Origin: Ralstonia sp. UBA689
Lineage (GTDB): Bacteria; Pseudomonadota; Gammaproteobacteria; Burkholderiales; Burkholderiaceae
Length of the DNA stretch: 64,000 nt
NCBI RefSeq assembly: GCF_002298975.1
Contig: NZ_DBMV01000028.1
Location: 17,424-81,423, forward strand
Direction of reading: 5' to 3'
Part shown: positions 34,345 through 43,190 of the stretch, piece after piece
Position numbering within the stretch: position 1 is the first letter of the stretch
Layout of the letters: the number at the start of each line of letters is the position of its first letter
The notes under the pieces: generated by a model
What the model was told of the DNA's origin: nothing
Database searches by the model: none
The model's input: the letters and a program-made list of their open reading frames with translations, nothing else
Translations under genes and position numbers: made by a program

Positions 34345-34367
34345 TTCTGGGCCGCCAGGCGTATGAT
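34338..34367 (+). promoter_or_regulatory. putA promoter
   Basis: A -35 hexamer TTGCAC (34338-34343) and a -10 hexamer TATGAT (34362-34367) with an 18-bp spacer, predicting a start near 34374 and a 49-nt leader. Confidence 0.6.
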
Positions 34368-34422
34368 CCGCCCAATTTGCCGGCCACAAGCCAGGCAATG
34401 GCAGCTCTGGATAGGAACCCAC

Positions 34423-37400
34423 ATGGCTACAACCACCCTCGGGGTCAAACTGGACGATGCTTCGCGTGAACGCCTCAAGCGCGTTGCGCAGTCCATTGAC
34501 CGCACGCCGCACTGGCTGATCAAGCAGGCGATCTTCACGTATCTGGACCAAGTGGAGCGGGGGCAGCTGCCAACTGATGCAAACGGCCCGGCGGCGGATG
34601 GCCTCCCGTCCGCCGCCGCAGCCGTCTCGGATGTGCACGAGGGTGATGAACCTGCGGTGCAACCGTTCCTCGAATTCGCGCAAAGCGTGCAACCGCAGTC
34701 GGTTTTGCGCGCTGCCATCACGGCCGCCTACCGCCGGCCGGAAACCGAAGCCATTCCGATGCTGCTGGAGCAGGCCCGCTTGCCGGGCGCGCTCGCCTCG
34801 GAAGCCAAGCAGCTCGCACGGGACTTGGCCGGCAAGCTGCGCACGCAAAAGGTTGGCTCCGGCCGCGAAGGCCTGGTGCAGGGCCTGATCCAGGAATTCT
34901 CCTTGTCGAGCCAGGAAGGCGTGGCGCTGATGTGCCTGGCCGAGGCGCTGCTGCGCATTCCCGACAAGGCCACGCGCGACGCGCTTATCCGCGACAAGAT
35001 CAGCAACGGCAACTGGTATTCGCATGTCGGCCAGAGCCCGTCGCTGTTCGTGAATGCCGCCACTTGGGGCCTGCTGCTCACGGGCAAACTGGTTGCCACG
35101 CATAACGAAGCTGGGCTGTCGAAGGCGCTTACGCGCATCATCGGCAAGAGCGGCGAACCGCTGATCCGCAAGGGCGTGGACATGGCGATGCGCCTGATGG
35201 GCGAGCAATTCGTCACCGGCGAAACCATTTCCGAAGCGCTGGCCAACGCGCGCAAGTTCGAGGCCGAGGGCTTCCGCTACTCCTACGACATGCTCGGCGA
35301 GGCCGCGATGACGGAGGAAGACGCGCAGCGCTACCTGGCTTCCTACGAGCAGGCCATCCGCGCGATCGGCCAAGCGTCGGGCGGGCGCGGCATCTACGAA
35401 GGGCCGGGCATCTCGATCAAGCTGTCGGCGCTGCATCCGCGTTACTCGCGCGCGCAATACGACCGCACCATCAACGAGCTGTATCCGCGTGTGAAGGCGC
35501 TCGCCATGCTGGCGCGTGAATACGACATCGGCATCAACATCGACGCCGAAGAAGCGGACCGCCTGGAGCTGTCGCTCGACCTGCTGGAGCGCCTGTGCTT
35601 CGCGCCCGAGCTGGCTGGTTGGAATGGCATCGGCTTCGTGGTGCAGGGTTACCAGAAGCGCTGCCCGTTCGTGCTCGACTACATCATCGATCTGGCCCGC
35701 CGTAGCAAGCACCGCCTGATGATCCGCCTGGTGAAGGGCGCGTACTGGGACAGCGAGGTCAAGCGCGCCCAGGTCGACGGCCTGGAGGGCTACCCGGTCT
35801 ACACGCGCAAGGTCTACACCGACGTGTCGTACCTGGCCTGCGCGCGCAAGCTGCTGGCCGCGCCGGAGGCGATCTTCCCGCAGTTCGCCACGCACAACGC
35901 GCATACGCTGGCGGCCATCTATCACATAGCCGGTCAGAACTATTACCCCGGCCAATACGAATTCCAGTGCCTGCATGGCATGGGCGAACCGCTGTACGAG
36001 CAGGTTGTGGGCAACAAGCCGGGCAAGCTGAACCGCCCGTGCCGCATCTACGCGCCGGTCGGCACGCATGAAACGCTGCTGGCCTACCTGGTGCGCCGTC
36101 TGCTGGAAAACGGCGCCAATACCTCGTTCGTGAACCGCATTGCGGACGAGTCGATTCCGCTGGACGACCTCGTCGCCGACCCGGTGGCGGTGGTGGAAAA
36201 GATGCACGCCGATGAAGGGACGCTCGGCCTGCCGCATCCGAAGATTCCGCTGCCGCGCCACCTCTACGGTGACGTGCGCGCAAATTCGTCGGGCATCGAC
36301 CTGGCGAACGAGCAGCGCCTGGCGTCGTTGTCGTCCGCCCTTCTTGCAGGTACCAGCACGGTCTGGAACGCCGCGCCGACGATTGGCGATGCGCCTTACA
36401 CGGGAGGCACGCCTCAGCCCGTGCGCAACCCGGCCGACCTGCGCGACGTGGTTGGCCACGTGACCGAGGCTACTGAGGCCGATGTCGATGCCGCGCTGTC
36501 GGCTGCTGCCGCTGTCGCGCCGATCTGGCAAGCCACGCCGCCCGAGGCGCGCGCCGCGCTGCTCGATCGTGCCGCTGATCTGATGGAAGGCGAGATGCAG
36601 CACCTGATGGGGCTGATCATCCGCGAAGCGGGCAAGACGCTGTCGAACGCCATCGCCGAAGTGCGTGAGGCTGTCGACTTCCTGCGTTATTACGCAGCGC
36701 AGGTGCGCGGTGGGTTCTCCAACGACACGCACCGCCCGCTGGGCCCGGTGGTGTGTATCAGCCCGTGGAACTTCCCGCTGGCGATTTTCACCGGCCAGGT
36801 GAGCGCGGCGCTGGCCGCCGGCAACCCGGTGCTGGCCAAGCCCGCTGAGCAGACCCCGCTGATCGCCGCCCAGGCCGTGCGCATCCTGCGCGAAGCCGGC
36901 GTGCCGGCCGGTGCCGTGCAACTGCTGCCGGGCCGCGGCGAGACCGTCGGCGCGGCGCTGGTGAAGGATGCGCGCACCAAGGGCGTGATGTTTACCGGCT
37001 CGACCGAAGTCGCGCGCATTCTGCAGCGCACGCTGGCCGGCCGCCTGGATGCCAACGGCGCGCCGATCCCGCTGATTGCCGAGACCGGCGGCCAGAACGC
37101 GATGATCGTGGATTCGTCCGCACTGGCCGAGCAGGTGGTGGCCGATGTGCTGTCGTCTGCGTTTGATTCGGCGGGCCAGCGTTGCTCGGCGTTGCGCGTG
37201 CTGTGCCTGCAGGATGACGTCGCCGACCGCGTGCTCGCGATGCTCAAGGGCGGCATGGCCGAACTGGCGATGGGCAATCCGGATCGCCTCGCCACGGATG
37301 TCGGCCCGGTGATCGACGCCGATGCGCGCGACAACATCGTCGGCCATATCGAAGGCATGCGCGCCAAGGGCCGCCGCGTGCATCAGGCGCCGGTGCCGGC

Positions 37401-38409
37401 AGCCTGCGCACACGGCACGTTCGTGCCGCCGACGGTGATCGAACTCGACAGCCTGTCGGACCTGACGCGCGAGATCTTCGGCCCCGTGCTGCACGTGGTG
37501 CGCTGGAAGCGCACGGCGGACAACACCGGCCTGACCAAGCTGGTCGAACAGATCAACGGCACGGGCTACGGCCTGACGCTGGGCATCCACACGCGCATCG
37601 ACGAGACCATCGCGCACGTCGTTGACCGCGCGCATGTCGGCAACCTGTATGTGAACCGCAATATCGTCGGCGCCGTGGTGGGCGTGCAGCCGTTCGGCGG
37701 CGAAGGCCTGTCGGGCACCGGCCCGAAAGCGGGCGGCCCGCTGTATCTGCTGCGCCTGCTGTCGACGTGCCCGCAGGACGGCATGCGGACTGCATTGCAG
37801 TTGACCGCAGGTGCCGGCACGGAAATCGATACCGATGCGCGCCGCGCCCTGCTGGCGCCGTTCGATGCGCTGACCGATTGGGCGCGCAAGCAATCGCCCG
37901 TGGCGCAGTCCGCCAACCTGGCGGCGTTGTGCGAACGCCTGGCCGCGGCTTCGGCCACCGGTGCCACGCTCACGCTGCCGGGCCCGACCGGGGAGCGCAA
38001 CACCTACACGCTGCTGCCGCGCGAAGCGGTGCTGTGTGTGGCCGTCGATCCGGCCGACTGGCTGCGGCAGTTGGCCGCTGTGCTGGCGGTCGGCAGTGCT
38101 GCGGTGGTGCAGGAAAACCCTGCCATCGAAGCGGTGCTGCGCGGGCTGCCGGCGGCAGTACAATCGCGCGTCCGCGTGGTGCCGGCCCTGGACGGGGCCG
38201 ACTTTGACGCGGTGCTGCACCACGGCGATTCGGACCATCTGCGCGCCATCTGCGAAGGACTGGCGCGCCGCGCCGGCCCGATCGTGGGGGTGCAAGGCCT
38301 GCCGCATGGCGGGGAAGGGCTGGCGCTGGAGCGCCTGCTGATCGAGCGTTCGCTGTCGGTCAATACGGCCGCAGCGGGTGGCAACGCCAGCCTGATGACC
38401 ATCGGCTGA
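34423..38409 (+). CDS. putA: Trifunctional PutA: repressor, proline dehydrogenase, P5C dehydrogenase
   Basis: Membrane-associated flavoenzyme of 1328 residues oxidising proline to glutamate in two steps with substrate channelling. Residues about 1-48 form a ribbon-helix-helix DNA-binding domain (TTTLGVKLDDASRERLKRVA), so it should also repress its own gene when not membrane-bound. The proline dehydrogenase barrel spans about 220-580 (SIKLSALHPRYSRAQ, RLMIRLVKGAYWDSEVKRAQ). The aldehyde dehydrogenase domain follows (about 620-1120) with SPWNFPLAIFTGQVSAALAAG, FTGSTEVARI and the catalytic Cys in FDSAGQRCSALRV. A C-terminal domain completes the long type. ATG 34423 is chosen (TAGGAA before it); the frame opens earlier but only through repeat DNA. 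Confidence 0.96.
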   Translation: MATTTLGVKLDDASRERLKRVAQSIDRTPHWLIKQAIFTYLDQVERGQLPTDANGPAADGLPSAAAAVSDVHEGDEPAVQPFLEFAQSVQPQSVLRAAITAAYRRPETEAIPMLLEQARLPGALASEAKQLARDLAGKLRTQKVGSGREGLVQGLIQEFSLSSQEGVALMCLAEALLRIPDKATRDALIRDKISNGNWYSHVGQSPSLFVNAATWGLLLTGKLVATHNEAGLSKALTRIIGKSGEPLIRKGVDMAMRLMGEQFVTGETISEALANARKFEAEGFRYSYDMLGEAAMTEEDAQRYLASYEQAIRAIGQASGGRGIYEGPGISIKLSALHPRYSRAQYDRTINELYPRVKALAMLAREYDIGINIDAEEADRLELSLDLLERLCFAPELAGWNGIGFVVQGYQKRCPFVLDYIIDLARRSKHRLMIRLVKGAYWDSEVKRAQVDGLEGYPVYTRKVYTDVSYLACARKLLAAPEAIFPQFATHNAHTLAAIYHIAGQNYYPGQYEFQCLHGMGEPLYEQVVGNKPGKLNRPCRIYAPVGTHETLLAYLVRRLLENGANTSFVNRIADESIPLDDLVADPVAVVEKMHADEGTLGLPHPKIPLPRHLYGDVRANSSGIDLANEQRLASLSSALLAGTSTVWNAAPTIGDAPYTGGTPQPVRNPADLRDVVGHVTEATEADVDAALSAAAAVAPIWQATPPEARAALLDRAADLMEGEMQHLMGLIIREAGKTLSNAIAEVREAVDFLRYYAAQVRGGFSNDTHRPLGPVVCISPWNFPLAIFTGQVSAALAAGNPVLAKPAEQTPLIAAQAVRILREAGVPAGAVQLLPGRGETVGAALVKDARTKGVMFTGSTEVARILQRTLAGRLDANGAPIPLIAETGGQNAMIVDSSALAEQVVADVLSSAFDSAGQRCSALRVLCLQDDVADRVLAMLKGGMAELAMGNPDRLATDVGPVIDADARDNIVGHIEGMRAKGRRVHQAPVPAACAHGTFVPPTVIELDSLSDLTREIFGPVLHVVRWKRTADNTGLTKLVEQINGTGYGLTLGIHTRIDETIAHVVDRAHVGNLYVNRNIVGAVVGVQPFGGEGLSGTGPKAGGPLYLLRLLSTCPQDGMRTALQLTAGAGTEIDTDARRALLAPFDALTDWARKQSPVAQSANLAALCERLAAASATGATLTLPGPTGERNTYTLLPREAVLCVAVDPADWLRQLAAVLAVGSAAVVQENPAIEAVLRGLPAAVQSRVRVVPALDGADFDAVLHHGDSDHLRAICEGLARRAGPIVGVQGLPHGGEGLALERLLIERSLSVNTAAAGGNASLMTIG

Positions 38410-38539
38410 CGGGGAGCACTAGCAGGATTCGCCGTCACGTTCGCACGACGGGTGCAAACGTGGGGCGAAGCGGGAGGAGGGCGACGGTGATCCCGTCGCG
38501 CTATTGATCCAAATTGCGTTTGAACTAGGAGACGCACAA

Positions 38540-39673
38540 ATGAAATTGAAGCAACTGTGTCTGGCGGCAGCACTGTGCGCGCTGGGTAGCGCGGCATCGG
38601 CTCAGGAAGTCGTCAAGCTGGGCTATGCCGGCCCGATGACCGGTCCTCAAGCCCAGTACGGCAAGGACATGCAGAATGGCCTGACGCTGGCTGTGGAAGA
38701 GTTCAACGCCACCAAGCCGAAGATCGCCGGCAAGGAAGTCAAGTTCCAACTGATCTCGGAAGACGACCAGGCTGACCCGAAGACCGGCACCACCGTCGCA
38801 CAGAAGCTGGTGGATAACGGAATCAAGGGCATGCTCGGCCACTTCAACTCGGGCACGACCATCCCGGCCTCCCGCATCTATAACAACGCAGGTATCGCAG
38901 AAATCGCGATGGCCACGGCGCCGGAGTACACCAAGCAAGGCTACAAGACTACGTTCCGCATGATGACCTCCGACACCCAGCAGGGTTCGGTGGTCGGCAC
39001 GTTTGCCGTCAAGAAGCTGGGCTACAAGAACATCGCCATCGTCGATGACCGCACGGCTTACGGCCAAGGTCTGGCGGACGAGTTCGAGAAGGCCGCCAAG
39101 GCCGCTGGCGGCAACATCGTGCGTCGCGAGTTCACCAACGACAAGGCCAGCGACTTCAAGTCGATCCTCACGCAGATCAAGTCGAAGAACCCGGACGTCG
39201 TGTTCTACGGCGGCGCGGAAGGCCAATCGGCTCCGCTGGTCAAGCAGATGCGCGAGCTGGGCATGAAGGCCACGCTGATGTCGGGCGAAATGTCCAAGAC
39301 CGACGACTTCATCAAGCTGGCTGGTGCGCAAGCGGCAGAAGGCGTGGTGTGTTCGCTGGCCGGCCTGCCGCTGGACCAGATGCCGGGCGGCGCTGGCTAC
39401 AAGCAGCGCTATGAGAAGCGTTTCGGCACGCCGGTGCAGACGTACTCGCCGTACGCCTATGACGGCGCGATGGCCCTGATGAAGGCGATGGTGGCTGCCG
39501 GCTCGTCCGACCCGAGCAAGTACCTGCCGATCCTGGCTGCGACCAACATGCAAGGCGTGACCGCCAAGCATTACGCCTACGACGAGAAGGGCGATCTGAA
39601 GGACGGCGGCATCACCGTCTACAAGGTCACCGGCGGCAAGTGGGCACCGCTGGAGAGCGTGGGCGGCAAGTAA
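38540..39673 (+). CDS. Branched-chain amino acid ABC transporter substrate-binding protein (LivK-like)
   Basis: Periplasmic binding protein of 377 residues. The signal peptide is MKLKQLCLAAALCALGSAASAQ (cleavage after residue 21). The type I binding-protein fold shows VVKLGYAGPMTGPQAQYGKD, EDDQADPKTGTTVAQKLVDN, GHFNSGTTIPASRIYNNAGI and KNIAIVDDRTAYGQGLADEF, all typical of Leu/Ile/Val-binding proteins. An AGGAGA ribosome site precedes the ATG. No permease or ATPase genes of a Liv system are adjacent, so it works with components encoded elsewhere. A terminator follows. Confidence 0.93.
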   Translation: MKLKQLCLAAALCALGSAASAQEVVKLGYAGPMTGPQAQYGKDMQNGLTLAVEEFNATKPKIAGKEVKFQLISEDDQADPKTGTTVAQKLVDNGIKGMLGHFNSGTTIPASRIYNNAGIAEIAMATAPEYTKQGYKTTFRMMTSDTQQGSVVGTFAVKKLGYKNIAIVDDRTAYGQGLADEFEKAAKAAGGNIVRREFTNDKASDFKSILTQIKSKNPDVVFYGGAEGQSAPLVKQMRELGMKATLMSGEMSKTDDFIKLAGAQAAEGVVCSLAGLPLDQMPGGAGYKQRYEKRFGTPVQTYSPYAYDGAMALMKAMVAAGSSDPSKYLPILAATNMQGVTAKHYAYDEKGDLKDGGITVYKVTGGKWAPLESVGGK

Positions 39674-39720
39674 TCGGCTCGCGCGCTCGGCAACCCCGAG
39701 AGACGGCTGCTTAGCTCAGC

Positions 39721-39742
39721 CCCATCCGGCTTGCCGGATGGG
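39721..39742. terminator. Stem-loop after the LivK-like gene
   Basis: Perfect 9-bp stem CCCATCCGG / CCGGATGGG with a CTTG loop, without a T-tract. It may protect the mRNA 3' end or pause polymerase ahead of the true terminator 23 bases later. Confidence 0.5.
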
Positions 39743-39764
39743 AGCATCGAGCGAGTGGAACCTG

Positions 39765-39800
39765 ACGACCCGGTCACGGATGTGGCGGGGTCGTTTTTTT
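39765..39800 (+). terminator. Intrinsic terminator after the LivK-like gene
   Basis: Stem ACGACCC (39765-39771) / GGGTCGT (39788-39794) followed by a seven-base T-run to 39800. It lies 11 bases from the end of the convergent gene on the other strand. Confidence 0.8.
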
Positions 39801-39810
39801 ATGGGCCGCG

Positions 39811-40281
39811 TCAGTCGCCCTCCGGTAGCTTCGACGAGTGATGGCTGGTGATGCGCCACTGCTCCCCATCCCACTTGTAGGTGAACGTGTAGCGCGCCCT
39901 GACGCGCGAACCGTTGTCGAACGCGAACGTATAGAGCCCGGCATCGATGGCCGAGTTGCAATCGATCTCGATCTTGCGGAAATCGATCGTGCCCACGGGA
40001 TGCTTCTCAAGGAAGTGGTGGAAGTAATCCAGCTTCTCTTCGGCGCTCAGGCGCGGTCGGTTGGACACCGTCGGCAGCAGGATGGAATCCGGCGCGTAGT
40101 TGGCGACGACCCGGGTCGCATCGCCAGTCTGCAGGGAGGCGTTCCATCGGTCGAACAGGGCGGCGATGTCCTGTTCCGAGGTGGTGACACAGCTTTCGGT
40201 CGCGGCTTGCGCGGCAGGCGCATGCGTGCTGCATAGGGCGAGCGCGGACAGCAGCGCGATCTTCGTGATGCCTGTCTTCAT
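39811..40281 (-). CDS. Exported SnoaL/NTF2-fold protein (SgcJ/EcaC-like)
   Basis: Protein of 156 residues with a signal peptide (MKTGITKIALLSALALCSTHAPAAQA, cleavage about residue 26). The mature part is one NTF2-like domain: AALFDRWNASLQTGDATRVV, NYAPDSILLPTVSNRPRLSA, KLDYFHHFLEKHPVGTID and a final YTFTYKWDGEQWRITSHHSS, a pattern of the SgcJ/EcaC and DUF4440 proteins. The two cysteines (in ESCVTT and IDCNSA) could form a disulfide. Function unknown. Confidence 0.8.
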   Translation of the reverse strand: MKTGITKIALLSALALCSTHAPAAQAATESCVTTSEQDIAALFDRWNASLQTGDATRVVANYAPDSILLPTVSNRPRLSAEEKLDYFHHFLEKHPVGTIDFRKIEIDCNSAIDAGLYTFAFDNGSRVRARYTFTYKWDGEQWRITSHHSSKLPEGD

Positions 40282-40659
40282 GGCGGGGTCGGTGATTAAG
40301 CGTGAACGGTACAGGCACGGCTGCCTGGTGGGCGTTCAGTAAATCGGCGGCGTCAAATCCTGTCATCCCCGCGCAAGCGGGGGAGAACAACACCCCTCGC
40401 GGCTTTCTGAGACTGGCTGACACGTCCGTGCGACGCGCAGATCAATCGAAGCGGATGGGCCGCACAGTGCTTGATCCGCCATGCGCCCCGTGAAACGATC
40501 CCGCCCGAAATCCGCCAGCGGTCGGGCGCTCACCCGTCACCTTGCACACGGTGTTCGCCACGGCAGCCCATGTGTTTGGGCTGACTGCGCGCATCCCCCC
40601 CGCAGCGAACCGGGCAAATTCAGTCAGACGACACGCATGAAAGAAAACGGAGGATTGCT
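40282..40659. other. Intergenic region with a REP-like hairpin
   Basis: 378 bases with no credible gene between the NTF2-fold gene and the broken C11 peptidase gene. The one clear element is CCCCGC-GCAA-GCGGGG at 40367-40382, part of a TCATCCCCGCGCAAGCGGGG unit of the kind found scattered in many beta-proteobacterial genomes. Confidence 0.5.
40367..40382. repeat. REP-like hairpin
   Basis: Perfect 6-bp stem CCCCGC / GCGGGG with a GCAA loop, flanked by GTCAT and GAGAAC. Translated it gives the VIPAQAGE string familiar from dispersed intergenic repeats. Confidence 0.55.
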
Positions 40660-41676
40660 ATGTTGAAGCGCTTCTTAAGCCGCTTCTGGGTCTTGGCATT
40701 CGTATTGGTCGTTGCGGCCTGCGGTGGCGGCGACGACCAATACGAATGCCAACCACAACCCGGCTGCGCAAGGCACCACGCTGATGGTGTACATGGTGGG
40801 GTCGGATCTGGAATCCAACCCTGACCTGCGAGCCGGCACCCGCAATCTGAACGAAATGCTCAAGGCCGCCGCTGCGGCCAACGTCAACGTTGTGATCGAG
40901 ACCGGCGGCGCGAACGTCGCCGACGCGACCACCATCGTCAAGACCTGGCGCAGCGTCAAACGCCACGCGCTGAAGAATGGCCAGTTGCAGGCGTTGGCGG
41001 ACATCGGCGCACAAAACATGGGCGCATCGCAGACGCTGACCGACTTCATCACCTGGGCGGCCAAATCGTATCCCGCCGCGAACTACCGGCTCGTGCTGTG
41101 GGACCACGGTGCCGGCTGGAAGGGCTTCGGCTTGGATGAAAACCAAACCACCCAGAACTCCATGACCGTGCCGCAGATGACGGCCGGCGTCGACGGCGGC
41201 GCACGCGCGGCCGGCATCCGCTTCGACGTGATCGGTTTTGACGCTTGCCTGATGGCGACCGCCGAAGTGGAGGCAGCGCTGGCCCCCGATGCCGACTACC
41301 TGCTGGCGTCGGAAGAGCTTGAACCCGGCTCCGGTTGGGACGGAAGATCGCGATCGAAAACGCGGGTCAGAGCCCCACGGTCTTCGGTCGTGCGGTTGTC
41401 GACAGCGTTATTGCCAAGCAGCTCGCGGGCGAGGATGGCGCCATGGATAGCCGCCTTGGCCCGCTGCCTGCGCCCACCGACTCCATTGCACCGTTGACCC
41501 TGGTCTACAACCCGACCACCAATGACGTCGTCAATCTGGTGCCGGGCGCGCCGTTTAGCGCCGGCAGCCTGACCTTCGCGCCTACGCCACTGCCGGCCGC
41601 TAACCTGCGGGGCATTCTCGTGACGGACTTTGTCGGCAACACCCAGTTGTCACCGCTCAGAGGGCTGCCGATGTAA
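40660..41676 (+). pseudogene. Clostripain-family (peptidase C11) lipoprotein gene with two frameshifts
   Basis: An ATG at 40660 starts a lipoprotein signal (MLKRFLSRFWVLAFVLVVAAC, lipobox VAAC), but after CGGGDD the frame is lost. The C11 peptidase domain continues one frame over from about 40735: GTTLMVYMVGSDLESNPDLR, the catalytic His region VLWDHGAGWKGFG and the Cys region FDVIGFDACLMATAEVE, then EELEPGSGWD. A second shift near 41335 moves coding to a third frame (KIAIENAGQSPTVFGRAVVD) that stops at 41676. Family members are longer at the C-terminus, so the gene is also truncated. A 20-bp perfect inverted repeat lies at the first shift. Confidence 0.75.
40693..40752. repeat. Perfect 20-bp inverted repeat at the C11 gene frameshift
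   Basis: TTGGCATTCGTATTGGTCGT (40693-40712) is exactly repeated in reverse complement at 40733-40752, with a 20-base spacer. The left arm encodes part of the lipoprotein signal; the right arm begins the out-of-frame mature part. Confidence 0.85.
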
Positions 41677-41954
41677 GCCCGTGCCCGCGTTTGCGCCGGT
41701 ACACGGCGCGGACGCGGGCAACTTCCCACCTTCCGTTGCCGATTGGGGCACACGGATTCCCGTAGCCAGATCGGTATCGCCATCCCTCCCGGCGCAAATG
41801 CCGGTCTGCGCCCAGCGTGCGCATCAACGCGAGGTAGCGGGCTTGATCCGGCTTCTTCGTCAAACAATCGTCATTTTCCGGCAACGATCCTGTAACTCGC
41901 TTCGATCGCGTGTCAGTGCTTGGCTGACTTCTCGTCCAGGGTGCTTCGGGTACC

Positions 41955-43181
41955 ATGTCGGCCATGACAGGACTTCACGATCTCTTCCCCTCGTGGCCGC
42001 CTGCCCCTGGCGGCCTGTTCTGGATAGGGCTGGCGCTGGTGGGCGCGGCGCTGTGCGGCGAATTCGCGCGCGTGGCGCTCCGGCTGCCGCGCATTGTTGG
42101 CTATGCGGCGGCCGGGCTGGCGGCCGGCGTGCTCGGGCGCCCGCTGATCGATGCCGAGATGCTCGAGCAGACCCACATCCTGATAGAGATGGCGCTGGCG
42201 CTGGCGCTGTTCGAACTGGGCCACCGGCTCTCGTTCGACTGGCTGCGCGCCAACCGCTGGCTGCTGCTCACGAGCGGCTTCGAGAGCTTGCTGACCTGGG
42301 GCCTCGTCACCTGGGTGCTGCAGGTGCTGGGCGTGGCGACGCCGGTGGCCGTGGCGGCCGGCGCCATTGCTGTAGCAACGTCGCCCACCATCCTCCTCCA
42401 ACTGAAGAACGAACTGCGCGCCGAAGGTCAGGTGACCGAGCGGCTGCTCTCGCTGGGCGCGCTCAACAGCATTTATGCCAGCGTGCTGGTGCCGCTCACC
42501 GCCGGCTGGCTGCACAGCGAGTATGGGCATTGGGGCGCGGCGCTACTGCATCCGCTATACCTGCTTGTAGGGTCGGCCGCATTGGCCTGGGTGGTGGGCA
42601 AGGTGGGGCACGCGCTGTATCACCGCATGGCGGGTGATGATCACTACGCCTTCCTGGTGCTGGTGGGCCTGGTGTTCTTTGCCTTGGCGATGGCCAAGCT
42701 GCTCAAGTTGTCGGTGCCGCTCACGCTGCTGCTCGCGGGCGTGGTGTTCAAGCATCAGGACGCGCACCCGCGCGTGTGGCCTTCGCACTTCGGTAGCGCG
42801 GGCAGCATCCTGATCGTGGTGATGATCGTGTCACTCGGCCTGCCGCTGCGGGCATCGGACTGGATGATTGGCGGTGTGGCGGCAGTCGCGCTGGTGCTGG
42901 CGCGTTTCGTCGCCAAGCTGGCCGGCACGGCGGCGCTGGGCTCGTTCTCGGGGCTGTCGATGCGGCAGAGCGTGGCCCTGGGCTTGGCGCTCGGGCCGAT
43001 GTCGGGGTTGTCATGGTTGCTGATGCACGATACGGCAGCGCTGTACCCGCAGACCGGCGCGCCGCTGGCGGCCATCCTCCTGTGCACGCTGGCGATCCAG
43101 CAGATCGTCGCGCCCATCCTGACCGCGCGTTCGCTGCGCTGGGCGGGTGAGGTTCGCCAACAGGAAAACGGAAATCGTTAG
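41955..43181 (+). CDS. Cation/proton antiporter, CPA2 family
   Basis: Inner-membrane protein of 408 residues with about eleven or twelve hydrophobic segments. The pattern LPRIVGYAAAGLAAGVLGRP near residue 40, HILIEMALALALFELGHRLSF and SPTILLQLKNELRAEGQVTE are those of Na+/H+ or K+/H+ exchangers of the CPA2 group. No TrkA-N or other cytoplasmic regulatory domain follows, so it is the short type. The start is ATG 41955 or ATG 41964. The ion carried is not known. It lies 9 bases before the ligase gene, likely one transcript. The 278 bases before it hold no convincing gene. Confidence 0.88.
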   Translation: MSAMTGLHDLFPSWPPAPGGLFWIGLALVGAALCGEFARVALRLPRIVGYAAAGLAAGVLGRPLIDAEMLEQTHILIEMALALALFELGHRLSFDWLRANRWLLLTSGFESLLTWGLVTWVLQVLGVATPVAVAAGAIAVATSPTILLQLKNELRAEGQVTERLLSLGALNSIYASVLVPLTAGWLHSEYGHWGAALLHPLYLLVGSAALAWVVGKVGHALYHRMAGDDHYAFLVLVGLVFFALAMAKLLKLSVPLTLLLAGVVFKHQDAHPRVWPSHFGSAGSILIVVMIVSLGLPLRASDWMIGGVAAVALVLARFVAKLAGTAALGSFSGLSMRQSVALGLALGPMSGLSWLLMHDTAALYPQTGAPLAAILLCTLAIQQIVAPILTARSLRWAGEVRQQENGNR

Positions 43182-43190
43182 GGGTCTGTC

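Noticed and set aside
33699..34469. Short open frames of 70-137 codons in the priA-putA gap
   Set aside because: They are translations of the palindromic repeats (strings such as KTRCAQTV), which give the same false ORFs in every copy.
34333..38307. Minus-strand open frame of 1324 codons opposite putA
   Set aside because: Histidine/arginine-rich shadow of a clearly recognised putA.
41505..41965. Minus-strand frames of 102 and 120 codons before the antiporter gene
   Set aside because: They overlap each other and the end of the C11 pseudogene, and no family or start signal could be seen; a short part (REGWRYRSGYGNPCAPIG) looks somewhat protein-like but is too little to call.
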